This document shows, one piece after another, positions 8,569-16,846 of a DNA stretch of 64,000 nucleotides. This DNA comes from an uncultured Roseobacter sp. (GTDB lineage: Bacteria; Pseudomonadota; Alphaproteobacteria; Rhodobacterales; Rhodobacteraceae): assembly GCA_947488305.1 (NCBI GenBank), contig CANKZM010000001.1, positions 124,001 through 188,000 of the forward strand. Direction: 5' to 3'. The position numbers and the translations under genes are program-made. The notes under the pieces were generated by a model, which worked only from the letters and a program-made list of their open reading frames with translations, did no database searches and had not been told where the DNA came from. The number at the start of each line of letters is the position of its first letter. Position 1 is the stretch's first letter.

Positions 8569-10053
8569 TCAATCGTGATGTGGATGCTGCGGCGCAGGGA
8601 AGGGATCGGGAACCGGGTGGGTACCGGTCCAGATGGATTTGGTTTGCAGGAATTCTTTGATCGCCTCGGGCCCCAGTTCGCGCCCGTATCCCGATCGTTT
8701 CATACCTCCGATCGGGCTGCCGGGATCAACGCTGCGATAGTGATTGATATAGACTGTGCCGCTGTGCATGGCCGCTGCCACGCGCTGGCCCTTTTCGGGG
8801 TCACTGGTCCAGATACCGCCTGCCAGCCCATAGTCCGTGTCATTGGCCAATCGGATCGCGTCTGCCTCTTGCTCGAATGATGTTATTGCGAGCACTGGCC
8901 CGAACACCTCTTTGTGCCAAAGCTGCATCTCCGCAGTCACGTTATCAAAAATCGTCGGACCCACGTAGTAGCCAGCCTGTCCTTGCACGGTTTCAAGACC
9001 ATCCAGCAGACAGGTTGCGCCTTCTTGTTTGGCCCGTGCGATTATTTCTATGACCTTCTGATAATGCGGCGCATTGGCAAGCGGCCCGATTTCCGTGTCC
9101 GGGTCCATCGGGTTTCCGGGCCTCAGCGCCCTGCTTCTTTCCAGCAATCTGTCAGTCAGGGCGTCTTTGATGGAGGATTGCACAATCAAGCGAGAGCCTG
9201 CCACGCAGGTCTGGCCGTTTGACAGGAAAATTCCGGACAGAACCCCGTTCACGGTGTTCTCCAGATCACAATCCGCGAAGACTACCTGAGCCGATTTTCC
9301 GCCGAGTTCGAGCGTCGTTGGGATCACACTGGCAGATGCGGCCTCTGCCACCTTTTGCCCGCCCGCATCGGAGCCGGTAAATGTCACCTTGCGGGTCAGC
9401 GGATGACGGACCAGCGCCTCGCCCGCTTCGTGGCCCAGACCTGTGACAACGTTCAACACGCCTTTTGGCAACCCTGCATCAAACGCCATTTTGGCAAATG
9501 CAACGGTCGAGGCTGTCGCCATTTCAGATGGTTTTACCACAACCGTGTTGCCTGCCGCGAGCGCTGGGGCAAGTTTCCAAGCCAGGATCATCAGCGGCGA
9601 GTTCCAAGGGGTTATCGCGACAACCACCCCAAAGGGCACGTGATATCCGGTGCTTTTGACACCCGGTATGGAGTTGGACTGTGGCTCCGGCGCAAGGTCG
9701 CGCGCGGCCCTCGCAAAATGTCTGTACCATGTGTGAAGACCGGCAAACTGACTTCGGACCTCGCTGATCCGCTTTCCATTGTCCCGCACCTCAGGCTCGA
9801 CCAGCTCTTCCCATCGAGCTTGGAGCACGTCGGCCAGCCGTTCCAGCTTTGCTGCGCGGGCGTTTGCGTCCGCTTCTGCCCACGGGCCGCTTCGAAAGGC
9901 GCAGTCAGCTGACAGGATCGCAGCATCCGCTTCGGCGTGACCACAGCGGGCGAGTCTGCTCCAGACCTTTCCAGTGGCCGGATCAATGCTGTCGATCGTC
10001 GAACCCTTCCAATCGCGGCTGACGCCATCAATAAAAGGTTTGAAGACCTGCAT
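8569..10053 (-). CDS. NAD(P)-dependent aldehyde dehydrogenase
   Basis: A 494-residue enzyme oxidising an aldehyde to a carboxylate. Visible family residues are Asn151 (ITPWNSPL), Lys174 (VVVKPSE), general base Glu249 (LELGGKS) and catalytic Cys283 (NGQTCVAGS). Length is normal for the betaine/aminobutyraldehyde/semialdehyde group. It starts directly after the deacylase stop (adjacent bases), inside the 11079-3449 operon. The divergent ThDP decarboxylase would make an aldehyde from a 2-oxo acid, and this enzyme is the obvious next step, though that link is inference. Confidence 0.95.
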   Translation of the reverse strand: MQVFKPFIDGVSRDWKGSTIDSIDPATGKVWSRLARCGHAEADAAILSADCAFRSGPWAEADANARAAKLERLADVLQARWEELVEPEVRDNGKRISEVRSQFAGLHTWYRHFARAARDLAPEPQSNSIPGVKSTGYHVPFGVVVAITPWNSPLMILAWKLAPALAAGNTVVVKPSEMATASTVAFAKMAFDAGLPKGVLNVVTGLGHEAGEALVRHPLTRKVTFTGSDAGGQKVAEAASASVIPTTLELGGKSAQVVFADCDLENTVNGVLSGIFLSNGQTCVAGSRLIVQSSIKDALTDRLLERSRALRPGNPMDPDTEIGPLANAPHYQKVIEIIARAKQEGATCLLDGLETVQGQAGYYVGPTIFDNVTAEMQLWHKEVFGPVLAITSFEQEADAIRLANDTDYGLAGGIWTSDPEKGQRVAAAMHSGTVYINHYRSVDPGSPIGGMKRSGYGRELGPEAIKEFLQTKSIWTGTHPVPDPFPAPQHPHHD

Positions 10054-11079
10054 TCAGCTTTCCTTTGAATCCAGGGAAGGATCAGTTACGTCCTGCGCGA
10101 TCAGCGCCAGCAATTCGTCACGGCGCACCATGCCCCGGTTGCCATGAGCCAGCACAAATCCACTTGTTGAAAAGCGCAACGGTAAGGGCGTTCGCGAAGG
10201 TTCCAGCGGAAAGTGCAACAGGCCTGCCGACTGGTTGCGCGCAACGTCCTGCCCGGCTGATATCTGGCGATCAAAGAGACCGTCCGCAGGCGCATAGACC
10301 GAGTGCAAAGGTGACGCAATACTGACCCGGCGTGTGATTTCGCTGCCCGGTTTGGTACCTTTCAGAATACTGAGGTGAACCAGACAATTGCGCAGTCCCG
10401 TCTCCGCCATGTTTGTGATTTCAGGATGTACACCCCCGCCGCCGCCAAGTTCCGTTGCAATCATGGGTACGCCCGCCCGTTCAGCGGCTGCATTGACCGA
10501 GCGATTGTCATTGTGTTTGCCCAGCATCCAAACCAGCGGTAGTCCAAAAGCCCGCGCCAGATCGTCAGAGGCGGCAGCGAGGGCGGTATCCGACATCTCT
10601 GAAATCAACGTGCTAGGCTGAAAAAAGGATGCCTTGCCGCCGGAGTGCAGATCAATCACGGCGTCACAGTCTGCTAGCAGATGCTCGACAAAATTGGCCA
10701 GCATCGCCGTAGGGCCGCCCAGCCCGTCGCCCGGGAAGGCTCGGTTGAGGTTCTCTCCATCCAAGGGGGAGACACGCGAAGACGCCGCGACCGCTGGGGC
10801 ATTGAAGGCGGGCAGGAAGATGATCTGTCCCGAGATTTCGTCAAGGTCCAGCGTCGCCACCAATCTCATGATGGCAGAGGGGCCTTCAAACTCGTCCCCA
10901 TGGGTGCCGCCGATGATCAGAAGCGTCGGGCCTGTTCCGTTTTTCAGACTGATGATTGGGATCGGATGATAGCCCAAGGGGTTGGTGTTGTCCGACCATT
11001 TGAGCATCGCATCCCCGACCTGTCGGCCCGGTGCCGTCAGGTCGATCGTCAGGGTCAGGGTATCCGTTTTGTCGGCCAA
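10054..11079 (-). CDS. Succinylglutamate desuccinylase/aspartoacylase-family deacylase (DoeB-like)
   Basis: A 341-residue zinc hydrolase that would remove an N-acyl group from an amino acid. Zinc ligands are visible as His60 and Glu63 (GGTHGDEFEGP) and His145 (VIDLHSGG); SPLDGENLNRAFPG is the substrate-arginine region. Length and motifs resemble N-acetyl-diaminobutyrate deacetylase (DoeB) of ectoine breakdown, but the other ectoine gene, doeA, is absent. It begins with TTG at 11079; GAGAG lies eleven bases upstream and no better in-frame start was found. First gene of the seven-gene minus-strand operon, divergent from the aminotransferase. Confidence 0.9.
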   Translation of the reverse strand: MADKTDTLTLTIDLTAPGRQVGDAMLKWSDNTNPLGYHPIPIISLKNGTGPTLLIIGGTHGDEFEGPSAIMRLVATLDLDEISGQIIFLPAFNAPAVAASSRVSPLDGENLNRAFPGDGLGGPTAMLANFVEHLLADCDAVIDLHSGGKASFFQPSTLISEMSDTALAAASDDLARAFGLPLVWMLGKHNDNRSVNAAAERAGVPMIATELGGGGGVHPEITNMAETGLRNCLVHLSILKGTKPGSEITRRVSIASPLHSVYAPADGLFDRQISAGQDVARNQSAGLLHFPLEPSRTPLPLRFSTSGFVLAHGNRGMVRRDELLALIAQDVTDPSLDSKES

Positions 11080-11193
11080 GGATATACGACTCTCTTTTGC
11101 AGGTGCATTTCTTTTATCATAATATTTTTGGAAGTGAATTGATTGTTTTTGTTATTCATGTGATATTTTGGGAATTGCGATCCGGAGACAATG

Positions 11194-12288
11194 ATGGCCG
11201 TTCAGCGCGCAAAGCAGGGGATAGAGCGGATCAAGCCGCATATGCTTGTAGGGCAGACTGACGGTGTGCCGCCGGCCTCTGTTCTGCTGAACTCGAACGA
11301 GAGCGCTTTCGGAGCCAGTCCGCTGGCCCGTCAAGCCGCGCGCGCCGCTATGGCGGGTATCGAAAGGTATCTGGAAAACGTTGATAATGTTCTTGTACCT
11401 GCACTCGCTTGCCATTTCGGCCTGGACCCAGCACGGATCACCACGGGGCAGGGCTCGGACGATCTGCTAGCCCGACTGGCCCGGGGATATTTGGGTCCGG
11501 GAACTGAGTTGCTGCGCAGTGCCAACAGCTATCTCAAGGTACCCAACTACGCCCATGCGAACGACGCCGATGTGGTGTCGGTTGCGGACGATAACTTCAA
11601 ACCGTCGGTTGATGCGCTGATTGCGGGCCTGACAGAGCGCACTCGGATTGTCTATCTGGCCAACCCTGAAAACCCTGCGGGCACTTATCTGGGCGGTGCC
11701 GAGGTCAGAAAACTGCATGCCGCCATGCCGGTGTCCGCTCTATTGGTTCTTGATTGCGCCTATGAGGAATATGTGGATGCCCCGGATTATGAAGCTGGAC
11801 ATGTGCTGGTTGAGGAAGCCGACAACGTGGTCATGTGCCGAACTTTTTCAAAGATTTACGGCTTGGCGGGCGCACGGGTTGGCTGGTTGTACGGACCGGA
11901 AGATGTTGTGGACACGGTGCGCAGGCTCGCGCTGACCTTTCCGATTGCGACGCCCTCTGTGGCTGCGGTTATCGCCGCGATGGAGGACACGGCGCATGTG
12001 CGAGCCACCTATGCCGCCAACCTCGAAGGGCGCACCTGGCTGACGCGTCAACTTACTGATCTTGGGCTCGAGGTGATCCCCAGTCAGACCAATTTTGTCC
12101 TGGTCCACATGCCCGATCCCGCCATTTCTGCCAAAGCCTGTGAGGCAGCGCTGCGTCAGCAGGGTATCGCGATCCGGCGCATGGCGGCACCCGCCTACGA
12201 GGATTATATCCGCATCACGATCGGACATGCTGCTGACATGACACTGGTGCGCGATGCGATTGCACGTTTTCTGGAAGGAAACGCCTGA
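11194..12288 (+). CDS. PLP-dependent aminotransferase, HisC-like
   Basis: A fold-type I class I/II aminotransferase of 364 residues. Landmarks, counting from this start, are LLNSNESAFG near residues 32-41 (as in HisC), NPENPAGTY at 158-166, Asp187 in LLVLDCAYEEY, the PLP lysine Lys220 in RTFSKIYGLAG, and Arg228 in RVGW. Two adjacent ATGs exist; the one at 11194 gives a six-base gap from CGGAG, the one at 11191 only three. It overlaps the next gene by TGATG. It sits next to a 2-oxo-acid decarboxylase, so a catabolic transaminase producing that oxo acid is more likely than histidine biosynthesis. Confidence 0.92.
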   Translation: MAVQRAKQGIERIKPHMLVGQTDGVPPASVLLNSNESAFGASPLARQAARAAMAGIERYLENVDNVLVPALACHFGLDPARITTGQGSDDLLARLARGYLGPGTELLRSANSYLKVPNYAHANDADVVSVADDNFKPSVDALIAGLTERTRIVYLANPENPAGTYLGGAEVRKLHAAMPVSALLVLDCAYEEYVDAPDYEAGHVLVEEADNVVMCRTFSKIYGLAGARVGWLYGPEDVVDTVRRLALTFPIATPSVAAVIAAMEDTAHVRATYAANLEGRTWLTRQLTDLGLEVIPSQTNFVLVHMPDPAISAKACEAALRQQGIAIRRMAAPAYEDYIRITIGHAADMTLVRDAIARFLEGNA

Positions 12289-12836
12289 TGGTTGCCACTG
12301 CCCCCTCTGATGGGGATGCCCCGCAGGTCGCACATCCATCTGGTGCTGAAATCATACGCCAGATCAAAGCCGCAAACGTCAGAGAGATTGTTGCTTTGCC
12401 CGACATTGTCACCAGTGACGGGTTGCTCTGGCCGATCTCGAAGGACCCGGAGTTTCGCCTGACCCGCATCTGCAAGGAGGACGAGGGCGTCAGCATCTGT
12501 GGTGCGATGTCCTATAATGGTACGCGGGCCGTTTTGATGATGCAGCAGACCGGGTTGATGGATTCCCTCAATGCCATTCGTGCCATCGGTGTGGATTATG
12601 AACTGCCGATCGTGATGTTGGTCGGCCTGCAAGGCAAGGAACCCCATCTGCTACCCGATGCCTCGGCTTCATATGGTGTTCGCATCGTCCGCCCTGTTCT
12701 GGATGCGATGGGTCTTTCACACTCTCTGATCGAAGAGCCGCAAGATGTGGCGCATATCCCAACGGCTATTGACGCAGCATATGCCAACTCCCGCCCCCAT
12801 ATCTTTTTGGTCGGTCGCGCGCCGGTGGTATCATGA
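12288..12836 (+). CDS. ThDP-dependent decarboxylase, alpha (PYR-domain) subunit, ComD-like
   Basis: A 182-residue protein equal to the N-terminal half of a thiamine-diphosphate decarboxylase. The activating glutamate is in RICKEDEGVSICG, followed by a glutamine-rich MMQQTGLMDSLNAIRAI region as in sulfopyruvate and phosphonopyruvate decarboxylases. The ThDP-binding GDG motif is absent here and present in the next gene, so the enzyme is split into two subunits. It overlaps the aminotransferase by one base and the beta subunit by four. The sulfopyruvate/phosphonopyruvate family name does not fix the substrate; any 3-substituted 2-oxo acid is possible. Confidence 0.88.
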   Translation: MVATAPSDGDAPQVAHPSGAEIIRQIKAANVREIVALPDIVTSDGLLWPISKDPEFRLTRICKEDEGVSICGAMSYNGTRAVLMMQQTGLMDSLNAIRAIGVDYELPIVMLVGLQGKEPHLLPDASASYGVRIVRPVLDAMGLSHSLIEEPQDVAHIPTAIDAAYANSRPHIFLVGRAPVVS

Positions 12837-13414
12837 GCTTCAAAAGAGACGACGCCCTGCGCGTTCTCATCCCGCATGTGGCCGAAACTGACATTGTCGT
12901 GGCCGTGTATCAAAGCTGCTTTGACTGGTTGGTGCTGAACCCTCGGGATCTGAACTATGTCGCGGTTGGTGCAATGGGGCAGGCATCTTCCCACGGGTTG
13001 GGGCTTGCACTGGCCAACCCTGAACGTCGGGTGATTGTACTGGACGGGGATGGCAGCTTGCTGATGAACCTTGGATCACTTGTCACTGTGGCAAATGCGG
13101 GCGTGACCAACTTTTATCACTTTCTGTCAGCAAACCGGGTTTATGAGGTCAATGGCGCACATCCTCTGCCGGGCGCCGAAACGGTCGATTTCGCAGGCAT
13201 AGCAGCGGCAGCGGGGTATGTCGGGTCGCGCAGCATCTCGACTTTGGAGGGTTTTTCGGGCCAGTTGCCGGAAATCTTCGCTCAGCCGGGCCCGCAGTTC
13301 ACCGGGCTCGAATGGAGCGCCGGGGAAGATTATCCGCGAGACTATCACTACATCCATAGCGCCGAGGCCCGCAGCCGCTTTCGTCAGGCACTTGCGCGCC
13401 AGTCAACAGATTAA
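12833..13414 (+). CDS. ThDP-dependent decarboxylase, beta (ThDP-binding) subunit, ComE-like
   Basis: A 193-residue partner of the alpha subunit. It holds the cofactor motif GDGSLLMNLGSLVTV with the closing asparagine in LSANRVYEVNG about 27 residues on, and the GAMGQASSHGLGLALA block before it. A usual second Asn/Asp of the magnesium site is changed: most relatives read DNGVY here, this one reads ANRVY. ATGA overlap couples it to the alpha subunit. The product of the pair would be an aldehyde, and an aldehyde dehydrogenase is encoded on the divergent operon. Confidence 0.88.
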   Translation: MSFKRDDALRVLIPHVAETDIVVAVYQSCFDWLVLNPRDLNYVAVGAMGQASSHGLGLALANPERRVIVLDGDGSLLMNLGSLVTVANAGVTNFYHFLSANRVYEVNGAHPLPGAETVDFAGIAAAAGYVGSRSISTLEGFSGQLPEIFAQPGPQFTGLEWSAGEDYPRDYHYIHSAEARSRFRQALARQSTD

Positions 13415-13523
13415 AGTACGGACCCCTACCGTTGTTCAGGCCGCTCCGATCATTCGCGATCAGTCAACATTGCTCACGGGTGATGAGGACGGTTGACACG
13501 CGGTTCATCGTGCGCGCCCTTTT

Positions 13524-13562
13524 GTTGCACATAAAGAAACATGTTGCGGGAAAGGCAACGTG
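13524..13562. promoter_or_regulatory. Candidate operator and hairpin before the MttB-like gene
   Basis: Bases 13524-13547 start with GTTGCACATAAAG and continue AACATGTTGC, resembling the 785-809 region. Bases 13540-13562 form an inverted repeat, CATGTTGC with GCAACGTG, seven of eight paired, spacer seven. It sits 35-75 bases before the GTG start of the MttB-like gene and after the decarboxylase beta subunit, so it may set a separate promoter. It could equally be an mRNA hairpin. Confidence 0.3.
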
Positions 13563-13597
13563 CACGTAGGCTGCCCGGAGCAAATCGGAGACCCAAA

Positions 13598-15124
13598 GTG
13601 GCACGACGTTCAGCACGAAAACGCAGAGATCAGAATGCCGCACTGGAACAGACGCCTTGGCAGCGGTTCAAAAACCCTTACCCGCCGATTGAGATTCTGA
13701 CGCCAGATCAACTGCAACTGATTCATGACAATTCCATGCGCATCCTGAGCGACATTGGCATCAAAGTGCTGTGCGCGCGCGCGCGCAGTTATCTGGCAAA
13801 GGCCGGATGCAAAGTGGATGAGGCCAGCGAGATGGTTCGGTTTGATCCCGATGCGGTCATGGAACTGATAGCACAGGCCCCCGCATCAGTTGACCTGCAC
13901 GCCCGTAATCCGGACTACAATCTGACGCTGGGCGGGAACGAGATCGTCTTTTCCTCTGTCATGTGCCCGCCATTTGCCAATGACCTTGACCGTGGCCGTC
14001 GTGCGGGAACGTTTGAGGAAATGTGCGAATATGTGAAACTGGTCCACGCCATCAACGCGGTGCATCAAGCCGGAGGAGGCGGATTTGAACCGCTTGATCT
14101 GCCGGCCGAAACGCGGCATCTGGATGTGGCTTTTGCCCATGCCACGCTCACTGACAAATCCTGGAAGTTCTGGAGCAACGGGAAGATCCGAGCGCTGGAT
14201 GCCATCGAGATCGCCAAGATCATCATGGAGTGTGACGAAGATGGCCTTGTCGCACGGCCCGCCGTGACTGCCCCGATTAACACCAATTCCCCGCTCATGA
14301 TCGACACGGCCATGGCCGAGGGCATTGTCGAAATGGCGCGTGTTGGGCAACCGCTGATCATCGCCCCCTTCACCATGGCGGGTGCGATGAGCCCGGCCAC
14401 CGAGGCCGGTGCGCTGTCCGTCCAGAACGCAGAAGCCTTGGCAGGTTGCGCGCTTGCGCAGGCCGTGCGCCCCGGTGCGCCGGTGGTATACGGCTCCTAT
14501 CTGACCAATGTGGACATGCGCAGCGGCTCACCCGTGTTTGGCACGCCAGTCTTTGCGAAAACGACCTGGGCCTCTGGCCAGCTTGCCCGCCGCTATGGTT
14601 TGCCGTTTCGCTCGTCTCTGAATACGGGCTCAAACTCGGTCGATGCGCAAGCCGCTTATGAAACAGAAATGTGCCTGTGGTCCGCCGTGATGGGGCACGC
14701 CAATATCATCTTTGCCGCCGCGGGCTGGCTGGAGGGAGGACTGTCAGGATCGTTTGAAAAGCTGATCCTCGACGCCGAGATTTTGCAACTGATGACCGAA
14801 AGCATGAAACCCATGACGGTCAACGCGGATACGTTAGGTTTCGACGCTATCAAAGAGGTCGGTCCGGGCGGGCATTTCTTTGGCTCACCCCATACGCTGG
14901 AACGATATGAACATGCGTTCTACCATCCAATACTCACCGACACGCGCAACTATGAGACCTGGGCAGAACAAGGTGCCGAGTCAGCAGAGGTGCGCGCCAA
15001 TCGCATCTGGAAGCAAATGCTGGCTGAATACGAAAAGCCGCCGATGGATGCAGGCGTTGAAGAACAGCTGAAGGATTTTATCGCGCGTCGCAAGCACGAG
15101 ATCACGGCGGAAAACGCGGCCTAG
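13598..15124 (+). CDS. MttB-superfamily (trimethylamine methyltransferase-like) protein, non-pyrrolysine
   Basis: A 508-residue TIM-barrel protein of the MttB superfamily, with HQAGGGGFEPLDLPAETRHLD, PLIIAPFTMAGAMSPAT and GGHFFGSPHTLERYEHAFYHP as family-style blocks. The frame is open without any internal amber codon, so it is a non-pyrrolysine member like the glycine-betaine methyltransferases. The GTG at 13598 is chosen because GGAG lies seven bases upstream; an in-frame ATG at 13541 has no clear site. No corrinoid protein or its activator is encoded in the window. The first 25 residues are very basic (RRSARKRR). Activity and methyl acceptor are unknown. Confidence 0.88.
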   Translation: MARRSARKRRDQNAALEQTPWQRFKNPYPPIEILTPDQLQLIHDNSMRILSDIGIKVLCARARSYLAKAGCKVDEASEMVRFDPDAVMELIAQAPASVDLHARNPDYNLTLGGNEIVFSSVMCPPFANDLDRGRRAGTFEEMCEYVKLVHAINAVHQAGGGGFEPLDLPAETRHLDVAFAHATLTDKSWKFWSNGKIRALDAIEIAKIIMECDEDGLVARPAVTAPINTNSPLMIDTAMAEGIVEMARVGQPLIIAPFTMAGAMSPATEAGALSVQNAEALAGCALAQAVRPGAPVVYGSYLTNVDMRSGSPVFGTPVFAKTTWASGQLARRYGLPFRSSLNTGSNSVDAQAAYETEMCLWSAVMGHANIIFAAAGWLEGGLSGSFEKLILDAEILQLMTESMKPMTVNADTLGFDAIKEVGPGGHFFGSPHTLERYEHAFYHPILTDTRNYETWAEQGAESAEVRANRIWKQMLAEYEKPPMDAGVEEQLKDFIARRKHEITAENAA

Positions 15125-15726
15125 GTGATCTTTGCAGCGATTGACGTGAAGGTAACCGACTTGGTGATTACCTCTTTGACTCCGTGCAACAGTTCCGCGT
15201 CAAAGCTGAGTGAATCCCCCAGAGCCATGGGAAAATCCTTGTCTCCGCACTGGTAAATGCACTCCCCCCTGGTGACTGTCAAAAAGACGTAACCGCGGTT
15301 GATGTACTTGGGATGGTTGTCATCCTTGCGCCGCTTGATGGTGATGGAGGCGGCCTCAAACTCAAGCGGGTTTTTGCGGTGCCGACCCAGAATGCGAAAT
15401 TCATGCTGATGATCGGTAAAGATGCGGGTTGCGGGCAGGCCTTGGCCGGCTTTGACATGGGTCACATCCGCGGTTTGGACACTGTCTGCGAAGAAGGTGA
15501 TCACGGACAGCGAAAGCGCACTCGCGAGCGCCTCAAGCGTGCTCAGCGAGGGGGATACCTGGCCGTTTTCGATGCGTGAGACCATCGCAGAGGATATCCC
15601 TGAAAGCTCAGCCAGTTTGCGCAGGGAAATATGCGCGATTTCCCTTTGCCGTTTGACCGCAAGGCCTACCGTGACAGAGAGATCAACCTTGTCGGGTGGG
15701 ATGTCTGTTGGGTTTGGCTGATCCAA
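15121..15726 (-). CDS. XRE-family regulator with C-terminal cupin (second copy)
   Basis: A 201-residue regulator with HTH_3 at about residues 20-75 (ELSGISSAMVSRIENGQVSPSLSTL) and a cupin at about 125-195 (YINRGYVFLTVTRGECIYQC, then DSLSFDAELLHGV). It is a clear paralogue of the 1479-2066 protein, and 18 of about 20 residues around the recognition helix are the same or similar. It is the last gene of the minus-strand peptide-importer operon, 39 bases after the aminopeptidase-like gene, and overlaps the convergent MttB-like gene by four bases at the 3' ends. It is the best candidate to control the 3.4-22 kb genes. Confidence 0.9.
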   Translation of the reverse strand: MDQPNPTDIPPDKVDLSVTVGLAVKRQREIAHISLRKLAELSGISSAMVSRIENGQVSPSLSTLEALASALSLSVITFFADSVQTADVTHVKAGQGLPATRIFTDHQHEFRILGRHRKNPLEFEAASITIKRRKDDNHPKYINRGYVFLTVTRGECIYQCGDKDFPMALGDSLSFDAELLHGVKEVITKSVTFTSIAAKIT

Positions 15727-15765
15727 GGGCTTTTCCTATCTGTGCCGCACTCCACGGCGATCCGT

Positions 15766-16842
15766 TCAGTCGATCCCGATGTCTCGCATAAACGCGAGCA
15801 TTTCAAGGCCGTTGCGGGCCAAAATTTCCCGAACTTCCGGGCCATTCAGGAACAGTAATTCACCCTTTTTCCACATCGACTTATCTCCGAAGGTAACGTC
15901 GGCATCAAACATGGACCAGGCAATCTCTCCCGGTGCGTAGCCACCACAGGTGTGAAAATGCAGATAGCGCGGGTTGGCAAAGGCGACCTTGCCCCAGCGT
16001 TCGATATTATGCGCGCCGTTGATCGGATAGCTGCACCCCGGGTTGATCCCTGCATGCCAACTGTGGACGATCCAAGGATCCAAGTTCAGCGTGTCGCCCA
16101 CTCGCGTGTAATGCTGCTCAATCCGGGCTACGAGATCAGCAGGACCATCAAACCCGGCGATGCGACCGTTCTCCACATGGCCCAGCACGGGTTCGGGCAG
16201 CAGCACGACGTCATCCTGGTATTGCTGATTGCCCGACGCCATCAGCCAATGGGTCAGTGCGACCACACCGTTGGCTGTATCGCAGGGCAGGGGGCGCGGG
16301 GCGCAGACGGGGTAGCGGGTGACGGTAAAATCCTCCGCCTCGCCGCGGGCCACGCGGGCGATATCCTGCGTGCCCGATATGTCCGTGCCATTGGCGCAGG
16401 TGATCCGCCATGTCTCGGCGGTATCAGCGACCTTGTCATAGGCGGCGCGGATTTCCTCCATCACCCTGTGCGGAACCGTACAGGACGGCCCGCCAAGGAT
16501 CGACAGATCCAACGCGTAACTCATCGTTTTGCTGGCCTGCCCGGGGATATCCGAAAACCGCAGCGTATCGCCGAGGCGGGAATGAAACAGCACATGGTCG
16601 AATTGATCGAGCGCGATTGAAACATCAGAGGGGACATTCTCAAGCCCCGCGTGATCACCCACGGGAATGATCTTTGTTGTGATCCCGAGGGTGCTTGCAA
16701 CCTCTGCTACGCATTCGGGGACCATGGCATCATAGATGCCCAGACGGGGGTCTTCGGCCACAATGGCCAATGTCTCTCCGGAACGCGCACCGATTGCATC
16801 TTCGATCAATGATTTTGCGCCTGCGCGTGGGTTGAATTCCAT
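15766..16842 (-). CDS. Aminopeptidase T (M29)/NicX-like metalloenzyme
   Basis: A 358-residue protein of the leucyl-aminopeptidase-like family that includes 2,5-dihydroxypyridine 5,6-dioxygenase (NicX). Likely metal ligands are in the C-terminal half: HSWHAGINPGC, YLHFHTCGG and SMFDADVTF. The presence of both a His-x-x-His and a His-Thr-Cys-Gly segment fits the NicX/M29 group, but which reaction (peptide hydrolysis or ring opening) cannot be told by eye. It follows the fused ABC ATPase by four bases and precedes the XRE-cupin gene, so it acts on or downstream of the imported compound. Confidence 0.72.
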   Translation of the reverse strand: MEFNPRAGAKSLIEDAIGARSGETLAIVAEDPRLGIYDAMVPECVAEVASTLGITTKIIPVGDHAGLENVPSDVSIALDQFDHVLFHSRLGDTLRFSDIPGQASKTMSYALDLSILGGPSCTVPHRVMEEIRAAYDKVADTAETWRITCANGTDISGTQDIARVARGEAEDFTVTRYPVCAPRPLPCDTANGVVALTHWLMASGNQQYQDDVVLLPEPVLGHVENGRIAGFDGPADLVARIEQHYTRVGDTLNLDPWIVHSWHAGINPGCSYPINGAHNIERWGKVAFANPRYLHFHTCGGYAPGEIAWSMFDADVTFGDKSMWKKGELLFLNGPEVREILARNGLEMLAFMRDIGID

Positions 16843-16846
16843 AACG

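Noticed and set aside
10054-11079. Ectoine degradation cluster (doeB)
   Set aside because: The deacylase resembles DoeB, but doeA, the ectoine transporter and the AsnC/GntR regulators usual for that pathway are missing.
13598-15124. Pyrrolysine-type trimethylamine methyltransferase
   Set aside because: The frame is open throughout; the only amber codon is the final stop at 15122-15124, so no internal pyrrolysine codon is needed.
15952-16620. 222-residue + strand open frame
   Set aside because: Lies wholly inside and antisense to the aminopeptidase-T/NicX-like gene; no ribosome site or family motif.
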